Of a stretch of 31,283 bases of DNA, positions 1-8,336 are shown one piece after another. Position numbers and translations under genes: made by a program. Numbering within the stretch: the stretch's first letter is position 1; each line of letters starts with the position of its first letter. The DNA is from a virus: IMG/VR virus record IMGVR_UViG_3300022885_000059, positions 1-31,283 of that record, one strand, 5' to 3'. Under the pieces are notes generated by a model. The model was not told the origin of the DNA, made no database searches, and worked only from the letters and a program-made list of their open reading frames with translations.

Positions 1-447
1 TCCATTAATTATTCTCGCTTTGAAATTAGAGACAGGGACGTGTGGAGTTTCTTCTGTTGGCTCTTTATCCTCAGTAGGCTGCTTAATCTCTTCCGGATCA
101 TCTGATTCAGGCTCCTCAGTCTCTTCCTTATCTTCAACTACCGGATCATCCTCTACAGGTTCCTCATCTGAATCAGAAAGCATATGCCTGACCATTTCCT
201 CTGCCTGACCATAATCAAATAGATTAGTTCCTATTGGCTCATGCCGAGAATCACGGTCAAAACTAATACCTGCGTCAGGGTTAAAGTCCTCTGGCAACCG
301 CCAAGACAAAAACCGATTGACCATTTTTTCAACATCTATGTCCATTTCAGCTTCCGAAAAGTTATCACGGATTTCATCAATACCTTGTTCAAATTTCTGT
401 AAGTAACTCTCAACGATTTCTGCTTCTATGACTTTTTTCTTACTCAT
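1..447 (-). CDS. Hypothetical phage protein, C-terminus cut by window edge
   Basis: This ORF opens at an ATG ending at 447 and stays open through position 1, giving 149 codons without a stop, so the C-terminus lies outside the window. The N-terminal part (about residues 1-85) has the stretch RFLSWRLPEDFNPDAGISF, followed by GTNLFDYGQAEEM. From memory, similar FLxWPLPxDFxPDxGISF stretches recur in uncharacterised phage proteins, often near the end of structural operons; no function is known to me. From about residue 90 the chain becomes very acidic (repeated Asp, Glu and Pro), probably disordered. Its ATG overlaps the stop of the upstream 156-aa gene (ATGA), so the two are probably translationally coupled. 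Confidence 0.8.
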   Translation of the reverse strand, partial: MSKKKVIEAEIVESYLQKFEQGIDEIRDNFSEAEMDIDVEKMVNRFLSWRLPEDFNPDAGISFDRDSRHEPIGTNLFDYGQAEEMVRHMLSDSDEEPVEDDPVVEDKEETEEPESDDPEEIKQPTEDKEPTEETPHVPVSNFKARIING

Positions 448-914
448 AATTGTACCTGTTTTGCGTTTTCAAAAATTGTGTCTAATTGTGTGTCACTATA
501 TCCCATAGCTTTTGCAAGTACTGCAACGGTTTTACTACCTCTACGTACTGTATTTGCATTCTGCCAAGCTAACTGAACACCTTTCGGCTGTGATGAAATA
601 ATGGTTTCTATTGTATCAAGATCACCCATATTGTCAAGAACGATTTTCAGCTTATACAGATCGACTACCTCTGTAGCTCGCCAATGTTCGAGCTGTTCTG
701 TCTCGGATGGAATAGATTCAGCTATTGCGAGTTCATACGCATCAGCATTCGCCTGAGTACGATACGCTACCCAGTTTTCATCCTTTTTAATCAGAGTTTT
801 GTATTTATCCAATACCTGATTCGGTGCAATAACAGACCTGTGAAAGACACCATTATCTAATTCTCGAAGTTCAATGTGTCCCGTTTCTAAAATTCTGTGC
901 GTTGAGTATGTCAT
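444..914 (-). CDS. Hypothetical protein downstream of collagen-like fibre (156 aa)
   Basis: I do not recognise the family. The protein is soluble-looking, with no signal peptide or membrane segment, and a predicted helical C-terminal half (about residues 75-156). It follows the collagen-like fibre gene with an ATGA overlap and overlaps the next gene by another ATGA, so it belongs to the same translationally coupled string. By position it could be a small tail-fibre-associated protein or a fibre chaperone; that is inference from location only. No good Shine-Dalgarno lies before its ATG, which fits coupling to the upstream gene. Confidence 0.75.
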   Translation of the reverse strand: MTYSTHRILETGHIELRELDNGVFHRSVIAPNQVLDKYKTLIKKDENWVAYRTQANADAYELAIAESIPSETEQLEHWRATEVVDLYKLKIVLDNMGDLDTIETIISSQPKGVQLAWQNANTVRRGSKTVAVLAKAMGYSDTQLDTIFENAKQVQL

Positions 915-3001
915 ATGTTCATTATAATGTTTATGATTATATCGCTTGTATTTGTGAACTCAACAGAACTAACACCTCCTCCGGTATCTGTTCTGAATAA
1001 CTCGAGGTCAGATGTAGCCGATGGAATAAAATAAGCCACTAAATCCCGACTTATAGAACCAGCAAAAAATATAGTAAGACCATCTGATCGTAAACCCGTA
1101 GCCGATACTTGAGGTAAGCTAATTCTTGTAACACCAGTCGATGATCCTTTATTGGTAAGAGTAATCCTTAACCTGCCAAATAACTTACTGCCTATAATTG
1201 TATAGTCTCCATCTTGTGTGGAATAGGTGATGCCTACACTTGCCCCGCCAAATGTTAAGACAGGTGTCCATGTGCCTGCTTCTTCATAAGCCTGTAAGGT
1301 ATCACCGCCAGTGGATTCAAAGTTAATACCCAAAGTAGGACGTAAAAGCCCTGTCATGGTATCGCCGGCCCTGTCTACCTTCCCATCATCCAACACCTCT
1401 CCCTGCTCTCCCTGAATACCCTGAATACCCTGAATACCTTGAATACCTTGGTCGCCCTGTGGGCCAATTAAAGAATCAAGATAATCCTGTAGAGTACCCA
1501 CGTTTCCGTCGGCCAACCAAACCTCATAAGCGGAATCGCCTTCCTCTCCTTGAATCCCTTGCTCGCCTTGGATGCCTTGCTCTCCTTGAATACCCTGAAT
1601 GCCTTGCTCTCCCTGAATACCCTGCTCGCCTTGAATACCCTGAATGCCCTGATCCCCCTTTTCACCTTTTTTAGAAGCAATGTAATCCGCTTCTGTGCCT
1701 ACATTCCCTTCATTTAACCAAACCTGATAGGCAGAAATACCCTCTTCGCCCTGTATGCCTTGCTCTCCTTGAATCCCCTGCTCGCCTTGAATACCTTGCT
1801 CGCCTTGGATGCCTTGTACCCCTTGATCTCCTTGATCCCCTTTTTCGCCCTTCTTAGAAGCGATATAATCAGCCTCAGTACCAACGTTTCCTTCATCCAA
1901 CCACACCTGATAGGCGGATATACCCTGTTCGCCTTGGATGCCTTGCTCTCCTTGAATACCCTGAATGCCTTGCTCTCCCTGAATACCCTGCTCGCCTTGA
2001 ATACCCTGAATGCCCTGATCCCCCTTTTCACCTTTTTTAGAAGCAATGTAATCCGCTTCTGTGCCTACATTCCCTTCATTTAACCAAACCTGATAGGCAG
2101 AAATACCCTCTTCGCCCTGTATGCCTTGCTCTCCTTGAATCCCCTGCTCGCCTTGAATACCTTGCTCGCCTTGGATGCCTTGTACCCCTTGATCTCCTTG
2201 ATCCCCCTTTTCACCTTTTATCTGTGTTTTACCACCTACAATTGTAACGAGATCGCCTGATTCTTTGGTGAACACGATATCGTTACCTGAAAAATCAGCA
2301 TCGACAATAATATTAGTAACAGATTTTGTTGCCTCTGATATAACTTGATTCAAAATAGTCTGCGCAGCTGATAAAGCTGTTTGCTCTCTTTCAGCCTCTT
2401 CTTCGGACACCTCTGTGCGAAACCCGTCCTGATGATAAAGCACCAGTTTATCACGGCCAATTACACCCACGCCCTCTGCCTCAAAAACAAGAGAGTAATC
2501 ACTTGATGGATTGATACCCCTGAAATCACAAGGCACTATAACCTTTTCACCGGCCACACCGCCAATAGTAATTCCGTCCGGATCAAAGAGCCTGTCTGAT
2601 ATTGACAGCGATTTACTCTGAATGACAACACTTGCTTCATATCCGGCCTGAATCGTGACAATAGCTTTAAACCCTGTCCATGCACCGCTTAAAAACGTTC
2701 CTGTAAGAGTACTCTGGCCAACGGCCGCACTAAACACCTCTTGATGAACCAAGTTGTCATAGGTTGCATCATTGATATTCTTTCCCCATACCGTTACTGT
2801 AATATTTACAGCTACACCGGCATTGTTCTGAACGACAACGTCCACCTGACTTTGCTCCGGATCCACCAACACCTGATTCACGTTTTTAATGAACAGACCC
2901 TTTTCGTCATACACCTTAGCGTATATTAACCTCCCGGTTACGTCCTGAGAAGGTGTGACCTCTATCATCCGGGAAATATCGCTGTTAAACGCTTTAATCA
3001 T
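911..3001 (-). CDS. Collagen-like tail fibre protein (696 aa)
   Basis: Likely a trimeric receptor-contacting fibre. Three parts are visible. Residues 1 to about 215 form a globular domain that resembles the whole upstream 195-aa protein (start MIKAFN versus MVKAFN, and a shared VPC...SSDxYSxVF...EGVGV block), probably the virion-attachment end. Residues about 262-537 are Gly-X-Y collagen-like repeats rich in GIQGEQ and GEKGDQ, interrupted by four copies of a non-collagen module of about 25 residues containing SAYxVWLxxGNVGT. Residues about 540-696 are a Gly/Thr/Ser-rich C-terminal head, probably the trimerisation or receptor-binding end. The start overlaps the previous stop by 8 nt. The DNA of the shaft carries a long near-identical direct repeat. 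Fibre role is inferred from architecture and position; collagen-like fibres with such modules are common in phages. Confidence 0.88.
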   Translation of the reverse strand: MIKAFNSDISRMIEVTPSQDVTGRLIYAKVYDEKGLFIKNVNQVLVDPEQSQVDVVVQNNAGVAVNITVTVWGKNINDATYDNLVHQEVFSAAVGQSTLTGTFLSGAWTGFKAIVTIQAGYEASVVIQSKSLSISDRLFDPDGITIGGVAGEKVIVPCDFRGINPSSDYSLVFEAEGVGVIGRDKLVLYHQDGFRTEVSEEEAEREQTALSAAQTILNQVISEATKSVTNIIVDADFSGNDIVFTKESGDLVTIVGGKTQIKGEKGDQGDQGVQGIQGEQGIQGEQGIQGEQGIQGEEGISAYQVWLNEGNVGTEADYIASKKGEKGDQGIQGIQGEQGIQGEQGIQGIQGEQGIQGEQGISAYQVWLDEGNVGTEADYIASKKGEKGDQGDQGVQGIQGEQGIQGEQGIQGEQGIQGEEGISAYQVWLNEGNVGTEADYIASKKGEKGDQGIQGIQGEQGIQGEQGIQGIQGEQGIQGEQGIQGEEGDSAYEVWLADGNVGTLQDYLDSLIGPQGDQGIQGIQGIQGIQGEQGEVLDDGKVDRAGDTMTGLLRPTLGINFESTGGDTLQAYEEAGTWTPVLTFGGASVGITYSTQDGDYTIIGSKLFGRLRITLTNKGSSTGVTRISLPQVSATGLRSDGLTIFFAGSISRDLVAYFIPSATSDLELFRTDTGGGVSSVEFTNTSDIIINIIMNI
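1563..2202 (-). repeat. Tandem direct repeat in collagen-like fibre gene, period 366 bp
   Basis: Positions about 1563-1836 and 1929-2202 match almost base for base at an offset of 366 bp (122 codons). Each copy covers a collagen run plus one SAYQVWLNEGNVGT module. The offset is a multiple of three, so gain or loss of a unit keeps the reading frame. Boundaries are approximate because the flanking GIQGEQ repeats are themselves similar. Confidence 0.85.
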
Positions 3002-3581
3002 GCTGTTCCTCTAATCTTAATTTTCCATCGTTGTCGTATATCAATAGCCTTTCCGTGCTAACCACACCCACACCCTCGCCGTGAAACACAATCGAATACC
3101 TGTCTGAGGATGGCAGATCAAAAAAGTTACATGGAACGCTCAGCGGAGCGCCCTCGGCCACGCCTGTGATAGCTCCTTGTGGAATATTCCTCGCAACCTC
3201 TTCTATACTGATATCGGTTGTAAGTTTTTCCGTGCTTTCGGTAGCTATTTTAAAGCTTGAAAACAGACTCGATTCAAATTCAATAACCTCTTGGGAACTG
3301 CCTGTTACCGCTGAGACCACCCGAAGGGCAACCAAATCAATAAATTTTTCAGAATTAATGGTTCGCCCATAGACCTTCATCGTTAATTGAGTTTTATCCG
3401 CATTGGGGTTATGGATCGATACAGTCACTTTTCTCTTGGGCAGATCAACGGGCACCTGATTAAGCTGCTTAACACGTTTGTTATCCAACCACGCATGTGC
3501 ATGTATAATCCGCCCGGTACAGTCAATGCTTGGCTTGATCGTAATACTACGTACTTCGTCTCTGTTAAACGCCTTTACCAT
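2994..3581 (-). CDS. Fibre-base paralog, putative tail/fibre adaptor (195 aa)
   Basis: This protein aligns by eye to the N-terminal domain of the next gene product (the 696-aa collagen-like fibre). Both begin M[V/I]KAFN, contain TGR[I/L]I and NQV.VD blocks, and end with GVA...VPC.F...SSD.YS.VF..EGVGV. It therefore looks like a stand-alone copy of the fibre attachment domain, arisen by tandem duplication. No signal peptide or membrane segment is seen. It starts 2 nt after the stop of the nozzle-like gene and its own stop overlaps the fibre start by 8 nt. A plausible role is an adaptor between tail tip and fibre, inferred from paralogy and position. Confidence 0.8.
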   Translation of the reverse strand: MVKAFNRDEVRSITIKPSIDCTGRIIHAHAWLDNKRVKQLNQVPVDLPKRKVTVSIHNPNADKTQLTMKVYGRTINSEKFIDLVALRVVSAVTGSSQEVIEFESSLFSSFKIATESTEKLTTDISIEEVARNIPQGAITGVAEGAPLSVPCNFFDLPSSDRYSIVFHGEGVGVVSTERLLIYDNDGKLRLEEQHD

Positions 3582-3583
3582 GG

Positions 3584-6259
3584 TTACACTCCTATTTTGG
3601 TTCGTTGTGGGTGTCTGGCCTCAATCTGTGCTGATAGAGATTGCAGATAATCAGTTTCAACAGCCATACTTCCGGTTAGACGAATCCTGAAGGAAAAAAC
3701 ACTTCTATGCTTAAACCTCATTGCCATATTTGATGTTGAAAACTCACTACTACTTCCTTCAAACCATACATTTAGAGTATGTTCTTTAATGTTTCCACGA
3801 ATGTATAGAGCAAACAATCGCTTCAATAGTTCAGGCTGCATGAAGTGAACCGGATCCAGTTCAAGTTCAAAATCGACATCGGTGTTTAATTCCTTATACT
3901 CATCATAGATGTTCCCCTGCTGATCGATCGAGTATAGTTCCCCTGAAAACATAAAAAAGCCTTTTCTTGCTTTGTTTGACTCAAACCATCGCCCGTACCT
4001 GGTGTTGAATATGTAATACTTTGTCCCGGTGCTTATAATAAGTTCGGATGATCCTTCACGCTGCCTCGATGCCAGATGTATAGCTGAATAATCCATTTCA
4101 GGAGCGCCCGGATAGTTTCCTATCTCATGGGCAATTTCTTCAATCTGGCCACCATCAAGCGTAAATAACCCGTCTTTATACACAAAAACGATTAACCGAC
4201 CCACGTTTACCAACGCTCGTCTGTGGGCAACACCCCTGTTCAGTGACACCGGGCTAATACGACCAAAAGCAACCAGAGCATTTGAGCTTTGCTCAAGGGC
4301 ATAGATCATATTCTGCATCATTACAAACAATGGGTACTGCCCAAACTGACCTTGACTAACCGCTAATGCATTCGACGCAAACCCTGTGATTTTATTTGTA
4401 ACCTCTCCAACCCGATATACTTTGTCTGCAAAGAATTGAAACGGATTGTTTACCTCGCTTGCAGCAACCCTGTTTGGCACATATTCAACCACGTTATTTA
4501 CGGCCGGTTGATAAACAGGCTCATTGATAACAACTTGATCATCAATGCTTGCAGAAGGCAGGAATGCTATATTTTGAGTACTTGAACCGGTCAATTTATT
4601 CACGCTATGAAGAATCCAACCCAGTCCGTCATTAACCCAAACTTTCATGGTTGTTGCTCTCCTGTCCGGATAGGAGAACACTTTGCCGGAAAAACCAATA
4701 GCCCCGTCAGTCACCTTCGCCATTGTTACCCCACTTACTCTCTTATATACCCCCTGACTCGTTTTGATATCAACCCCAATAATTACCTCCTTTAAATCAG
4801 GATCAGCACCCACTCCCACAAAGGTGAAATTTTCAAAGGATAAAAAATCTTGTGCGAGATAGTCATCTTTATTCACCTCAACCCTCCAACCACTCACGGT
4901 AAAAACCAACCTTATATCATCACTATAAACACTTACTGAAGCTGTAATTCTGTCATCGGTTGCCCCAATTTGATCAAACCCAACAGCCTCATCTATTGTG
5001 ATTGGCCCAAGATCTACTCCAAAAATATCAACCTCCCATGTATCGGGTTCATATTCATAAAACTGTTCGCCATTTTCTTCAACAATCACTAATTCACCAT
5101 AAATAATATTTGTCTTGGCTGAAAAAGGAGGCGCTTCACTGTTTGATATTCCCTCGCTTCTCAGAGACGGCAAAGAGAAATCAACCGACATTCCACCGAG
5201 AAGTAACCGGGAATTGAATGTGTGTATTATATCAGCTCTTTTGGCATGAGCTGAGTTCATGTCTATGTCGGCCAATTCAAGTGTACTCCAAAGCTGCTCG
5301 TTCTTTTTAAACGTTGCCTCTTTAACGGTCTCCTCTTCATTGCCTAATTTTTTTGAAAACGGCAGGTATGTTGCCCGGTAGAATAATATGTTTTTCAGAT
5401 CCTCTTCATCTCTGGCCTGTGGATCACCATCATCGCCCAAGGGCTTAAACCCACCGATAAGCACAGCAACATTGGATATGTTCTCTATCCAAAAATCAAG
5501 AGAATTACTTTGCTGAGTAGCTTCAAATAATCGAAATATCAATCGATAGGTCTTATTTTCACCTTCAATAATTGAATTTTCAAGAGCTACATATTGTGGT
5601 GTTGAATGATAAATAAGTGTTCCATCAAAAAGCTCGTATGCATACTGAACATAAAGGCTACCTGTCATAATGGAATCCCTTGTCTCACCCAGGGTTTCAA
5701 TTTCCTCGTCAGAATAAGTCTTTTCTACTTCAGGAGAAATGGAGATAGGCGGCAATTCAGGGAATTTATATCGTATGATGATATCATCCACCAAAAAAAA
5801 CATTCCGTATGCCTGGCCATTGTTGGTGCAATTTATCACCAACGAATTATTGAACTGTATAAATTGCCCGTCATACACCCCCGGATCAGTTAGCTTTCTC
5901 TCCGTGACAAGTCCCCATCCGGCTACCGTTAACTCCGGATCATACACACGGATCCACCCGTCTGAGAAAATGCAGACCAAACGTTTCAGCGATTGACTGC
6001 CTGTTTGAACAAATTCACCAAGACTACCCCTTACATGCCACCCTGCTTCAACGATTAGAGATTTTTCGCCCGGATTAAAAACAATTCCACCGCTGTTTTT
6101 CAGCTGATCAACATTCGGCTCGGCAACCCAATACGGATCCTTGGTTGGCCCGGTAGGACGAAGATTGACGATACTTTTACACAAACCCGGAGTCTGCTGA
6201 CGTTTCACAGGTCTTCTATCAATCCCAATGGGTGATATGTCTACAGTTTTCTTATCCAT
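3584..6259 (-). CDS. Large tail protein, nozzle-like (891 aa)
   Basis: Largest tail gene in the window. The N-terminus has the pattern C-K-S-I-V-N-L-R-P followed by a short PYWVAEP segment, which I associate with large podovirus tail-tube/nozzle or hub proteins. The rest is beta-rich, with repeated hydrophobic-strand and aromatic patterns (for example SDGWIRVYD, GRWFESNKARKGFFMFSGE) that suggest a beta-propeller-like body, as in T7 gp12-type nozzles. Size (T7 gp12 is about 794 aa) and position between small adaptor genes and fibre genes agree. Its start shares the A of the preceding stop (TAATG). Nozzle is an inference from size, order and fold impression; a tail hub or stabilisation protein is the alternative. 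Confidence 0.7.
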   Translation of the reverse strand: MDKKTVDISPIGIDRRPVKRQQTPGLCKSIVNLRPTGPTKDPYWVAEPNVDQLKNSGGIVFNPGEKSLIVEAGWHVRGSLGEFVQTGSQSLKRLVCIFSDGWIRVYDPELTVAGWGLVTERKLTDPGVYDGQFIQFNNSLVINCTNNGQAYGMFFLVDDIIIRYKFPELPPISISPEVEKTYSDEEIETLGETRDSIMTGSLYVQYAYELFDGTLIYHSTPQYVALENSIIEGENKTYRLIFRLFEATQQSNSLDFWIENISNVAVLIGGFKPLGDDGDPQARDEEDLKNILFYRATYLPFSKKLGNEEETVKEATFKKNEQLWSTLELADIDMNSAHAKRADIIHTFNSRLLLGGMSVDFSLPSLRSEGISNSEAPPFSAKTNIIYGELVIVEENGEQFYEYEPDTWEVDIFGVDLGPITIDEAVGFDQIGATDDRITASVSVYSDDIRLVFTVSGWRVEVNKDDYLAQDFLSFENFTFVGVGADPDLKEVIIGVDIKTSQGVYKRVSGVTMAKVTDGAIGFSGKVFSYPDRRATTMKVWVNDGLGWILHSVNKLTGSSTQNIAFLPSASIDDQVVINEPVYQPAVNNVVEYVPNRVAASEVNNPFQFFADKVYRVGEVTNKITGFASNALAVSQGQFGQYPLFVMMQNMIYALEQSSNALVAFGRISPVSLNRGVAHRRALVNVGRLIVFVYKDGLFTLDGGQIEEIAHEIGNYPGAPEMDYSAIHLASRQREGSSELIISTGTKYYIFNTRYGRWFESNKARKGFFMFSGELYSIDQQGNIYDEYKELNTDVDFELELDPVHFMQPELLKRLFALYIRGNIKEHTLNVWFEGSSSEFSTSNMAMRFKHRSVFSFRIRLTGSMAVETDYLQSLSAQIEARHPQRTKIGV

Positions 6260-6699
6260 TAGAAATATGGTCTGTATTTAGGAACCACAAAAGCCTTTCT
6301 TGCCGTGTGATTACGCCAATCAGTTAATAGCTTCTCATATTTGGCCAGGCTATCATTTCGTAACTGATCGATACCAATATCATCATACCACCGTGATAGC
6401 AGGTATTCATGGGCTATTCTCGACAGAAGCGGTTGAAGTTCATCCAGTTTATGCTCGGTTTCTGAATCATTTAGCTCGTAGGACAGCATGCCCTCATAGT
6501 CTTTCAGCCGGCCAAAGGTAGCCGTCTCATTTTTAAACTCAGCAATAAACTCTTTGAAGTATCGGTCAAATATTTTTTGATCTTCCGGCCTGACAATTGC
6601 AATATCAATCATTTCCGGAACCTGACGGGCACGAAGCTGTGTCGTGGCCACAATCGATTCAAACAGATCCTTTCGGATATCTATCTGTATTCTTTTCAT
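6259..6699 (-). CDS. Putative neck/tail protein (146 aa)
   Basis: Not recognised at family level. It is a mostly helical, charged protein without membrane segments. It lies between the 215-aa adaptor candidate and the 891-aa nozzle-like gene and is joined to both by TAATG stop/start overlaps, implying coupled translation and a related structural role. In phages with this order, small proteins here often form or complete the head-tail junction; that is inference from position. Confidence 0.7.
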   Translation of the reverse strand: MKRIQIDIRKDLFESIVATTQLRARQVPEMIDIAIVRPEDQKIFDRYFKEFIAEFKNETATFGRLKDYEGMLSYELNDSETEHKLDELQPLLSRIAHEYLLSRWYDDIGIDQLRNDSLAKYEKLLTDWRNHTARKAFVVPKYRPYF

Positions 6700-7346
6700 T
6701 AGGCCACCTCGCTATTAAGTATTTTTATGGCCAAATCAAGCTTTTGCAGGGCTTTATCAGCCAGTGCAGTTAGTCTCATGGTCAGCAACACATTCGAAGT
6801 CGCATGCCATACCACCGCATCATCGAACTGATCCGGAAGATCATATACTTTATAATATGGCGCATAAAACAGGTCTTGAAGAGTATCGGATTTAGGAAAC
6901 ACTTCAAGGGCTTTTTTACTTGCATTGGTATAAGGCACAAGAGTAGCAAACGGGCTATTGTTTGTGGTTTTAAGGTATTCATAGGCCTGTTTTTTTATCA
7001 TGTCATCATCTTCCCTGATAACGGAAGTAACCGGGTAGTGCCATCCGGCCATTCTGATAGAAATAAACCGCACATAATCATCCGGAAGCGGTACAATCGT
7101 TCCTCTTTCTTCGGCCGTTGGCTGTACCAATACAACCGCGTCTGCTTTTTTTGACAATGAAAAAAGAGAAAACCGAGGAAGCAGATGAAGAATTGCCTTC
7201 GCACTCACCCCCAACTCTGAAGGAATATCCCCAATCGGAGCCTCAGGAGCCTCACCGTCTATATCCTCTGTGTATTCGTCAATACGGAGAGTAACAAGAT
7301 TTATTAACCGATCAAGCTTGGCTTGCTGTTCAGCCGTTATTGCCAT
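6699..7346 (-). CDS. Putative head-tail adaptor protein (215 aa)
   Basis: A soluble protein with a helical N-terminal part (about 1-65), a central segment reading LPDDYVRFISIRMAGWHYPV, and a helical C-terminus (about 170-215). The central pattern, in which a polar loop with P-D-D-[FY] precedes an Arg-rich beta strand, is familiar to me from phage adaptor or tail-tube A-type proteins that sit under the portal (T7 gp11 is about 196 aa). Size and position before the nozzle-like gene agree. Start and preceding stop overlap as TAATG. The assignment is a tentative inference without a diagnostic motif. Confidence 0.65.
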   Translation of the reverse strand: MAITAEQQAKLDRLINLVTLRIDEYTEDIDGEAPEAPIGDIPSELGVSAKAILHLLPRFSLFSLSKKADAVVLVQPTAEERGTIVPLPDDYVRFISIRMAGWHYPVTSVIREDDDMIKKQAYEYLKTTNNSPFATLVPYTNASKKALEVFPKSDTLQDLFYAPYYKVYDLPDQFDDAVVWHATSNVLLTMRLTALADKALQKLDLAIKILNSEVA

Positions 7347-7771
7347 TAGAGTTTTTTTTCAATGGTTGAGGATAGTTTGTCAACAGTGTCTTTGAAAGCC
7401 AAAATCACTTCTTTTTGACTTTCCTGATAGGTGATAGCCGATCTCTCCTGAGATTTAGCCATATCTTTTACCGCTCCTGCAAAATTGATAATTGCCTCAA
7501 TGTTATGAACCAAAATTTCTTTATTGTCAGTCTGTAGCTTATTGTTCTGCGCCTGAATGTTGTCTTTTTTCTTATTCGTATTTCTATTCTCGTACACCAT
7601 GTAAATCAGGAATATGAATAGCAAAAACACACTAAAGCCCATGTCATAGGCTTTTTCCATTCCAAATTCAGCCATCGGTTCTAACTGAGCAAATACCCAG
7701 GCAGAAACAAGTAAACCGCCTTTTACAACTACCCCACCACTTTGTTCAATTACAGGATCCATTTTTAACAT
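7346..7771 (-). CDS. Holin-like membrane protein with coiled-coil tail (141 aa)
   Basis: Two hydrophobic stretches are visible near the N-terminus: a weak one at about 12-35 (GGVVVKGGLLVSAW) and a strong one at about 45-62 (FSVFLLFIFLIYMVY). The remainder is a charged, probable coiled coil (KKKDNIQAQNNKLQTDNKE and following). The gene begins 8 nt after the lysozyme stop, so the pair looks like an endolysin/holin cassette. One or two N-terminal membrane helices followed by a polar cytoplasmic coil fits some phage holins or holin-like proteins. ATG codons exist at residues 1 and 4. No spanin-type lipobox is present. Role inferred from topology and neighbour. Confidence 0.65.
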   Translation of the reverse strand: MLKMDPVIEQSGGVVVKGGLLVSAWVFAQLEPMAEFGMEKAYDMGFSVFLLFIFLIYMVYENRNTNKKKDNIQAQNNKLQTDNKEILVHNIEAIINFAGAVKDMAKSQERSAITYQESQKEVILAFKDTVDKLSSTIEKKL

Positions 7772-7779
7772 TGATGTGT

Positions 7780-8268
7780 TTATTGGTTCTTAAAATAACT
7801 CTCAGCCTCAGCCTTGCTGTAGTACTTATCAAATCGCACCATCATCCAATTCCGTTTTGCCCTTACCCCAACCTGATCCCAATACTGGGAGTCTTTCATC
7901 TGCGCCGCGGCCTCATCCCAATCCCCAATCATCAGCGCCCGGATCATCTTCTTAAATTGCTTTAAACCGCCCATTCCCATGTTGTGTAGCATATCCATCA
8001 TCACTGCTTGCCGGACTTCGCTCAGGGACTTATAAAACCCAAATTCAGCCAATAACAAAGCATGACTGACCGTAACATCATTAGCAAGAAGAAGCTCGCT
8101 TTCTGAATGGGAGATACCTTTATCCTCCAAGTTCCGGCCATACCCGATAGTTAGCTTACCCACCGTGTCGTGATATGGGGTAAACGTAAGATTCTCATTG
8201 TCTCTGGCCATCTGCATAGCCAGAGCAATGTGAGAAAAAGGCTGTATGTTTGGCTTTATCTTTGTCAT
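7780..8268 (-). CDS. T4-type lysozyme endolysin (GH24)
   Basis: Hydrolyses the MurNAc-GlcNAc bonds of peptidoglycan to release progeny. The GH24 catalytic triad is visible with exact family spacing: Glu25, Asp34 (in PYHDT) and Thr40 (in LTIGYG). The nine- and six-residue gaps are the same as E11-D20-T26 in T4 lysozyme. The length of 162 residues matches T4 lysozyme (164). There is no signal peptide or SAR anchor, so export to the wall should depend on a holin, and the next gene is a holin candidate. The gene lies among structural genes rather than at the end of the late operon. A virion-associated role is possible but nothing in the sequence requires it. Confidence 0.93.
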   Translation of the reverse strand: MTKIKPNIQPFSHIALAMQMARDNENLTFTPYHDTVGKLTIGYGRNLEDKGISHSESELLLANDVTVSHALLLAEFGFYKSLSEVRQAVMMDMLHNMGMGGLKQFKKMIRALMIGDWDEAAAQMKDSQYWDQVGVRAKRNWMMVRFDKYYSKAEAESYFKNQ

Positions 8269-8281
8269 TTTTAAAATAGTA

Positions 8282-8315
8282 GCCCCTACTCATGGCAAAG
8301 CCATAAAGTAGAGGC
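8282..8315 (-). terminator. Long hairpin upstream of lysozyme, possible attenuator/terminator
   Basis: On the minus strand a 9-bp outer stem (GCCTCTACT with AGTAGGGGC, one G-U pair) encloses a perfect inner stem ATGGC/GCCAT with a 3-nt loop. The following bases are TACTATTTTAAAA, a poor U-tract, so it may be a weak terminator, a processing site or a structured leader of the lysozyme gene. The stem is clear; its function is open. Confidence 0.5.
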
Positions 8316-8336
8316 CGTAGGCTGGAAGGTTCGTTG

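Noticed and set aside
20-208. Plus-strand ORF rich in Ser
   Set aside because: It is antisense to the acidic tail of the incomplete gene at the left edge; the Ser-rich product is the expected complement of acidic codons.
1459-2083. Several open frames on both strands within the collagen-like region
   Set aside because: They are by-products of the repetitive Gly-X-Y coding sequence; their translations are themselves repetitive and basic or Leu-rich without any domain.
1464-2230. CRISPR-like array in the repetitive region
   Set aside because: The repeats are in-frame collagen codons of irregular short period with no spacers of constant length.
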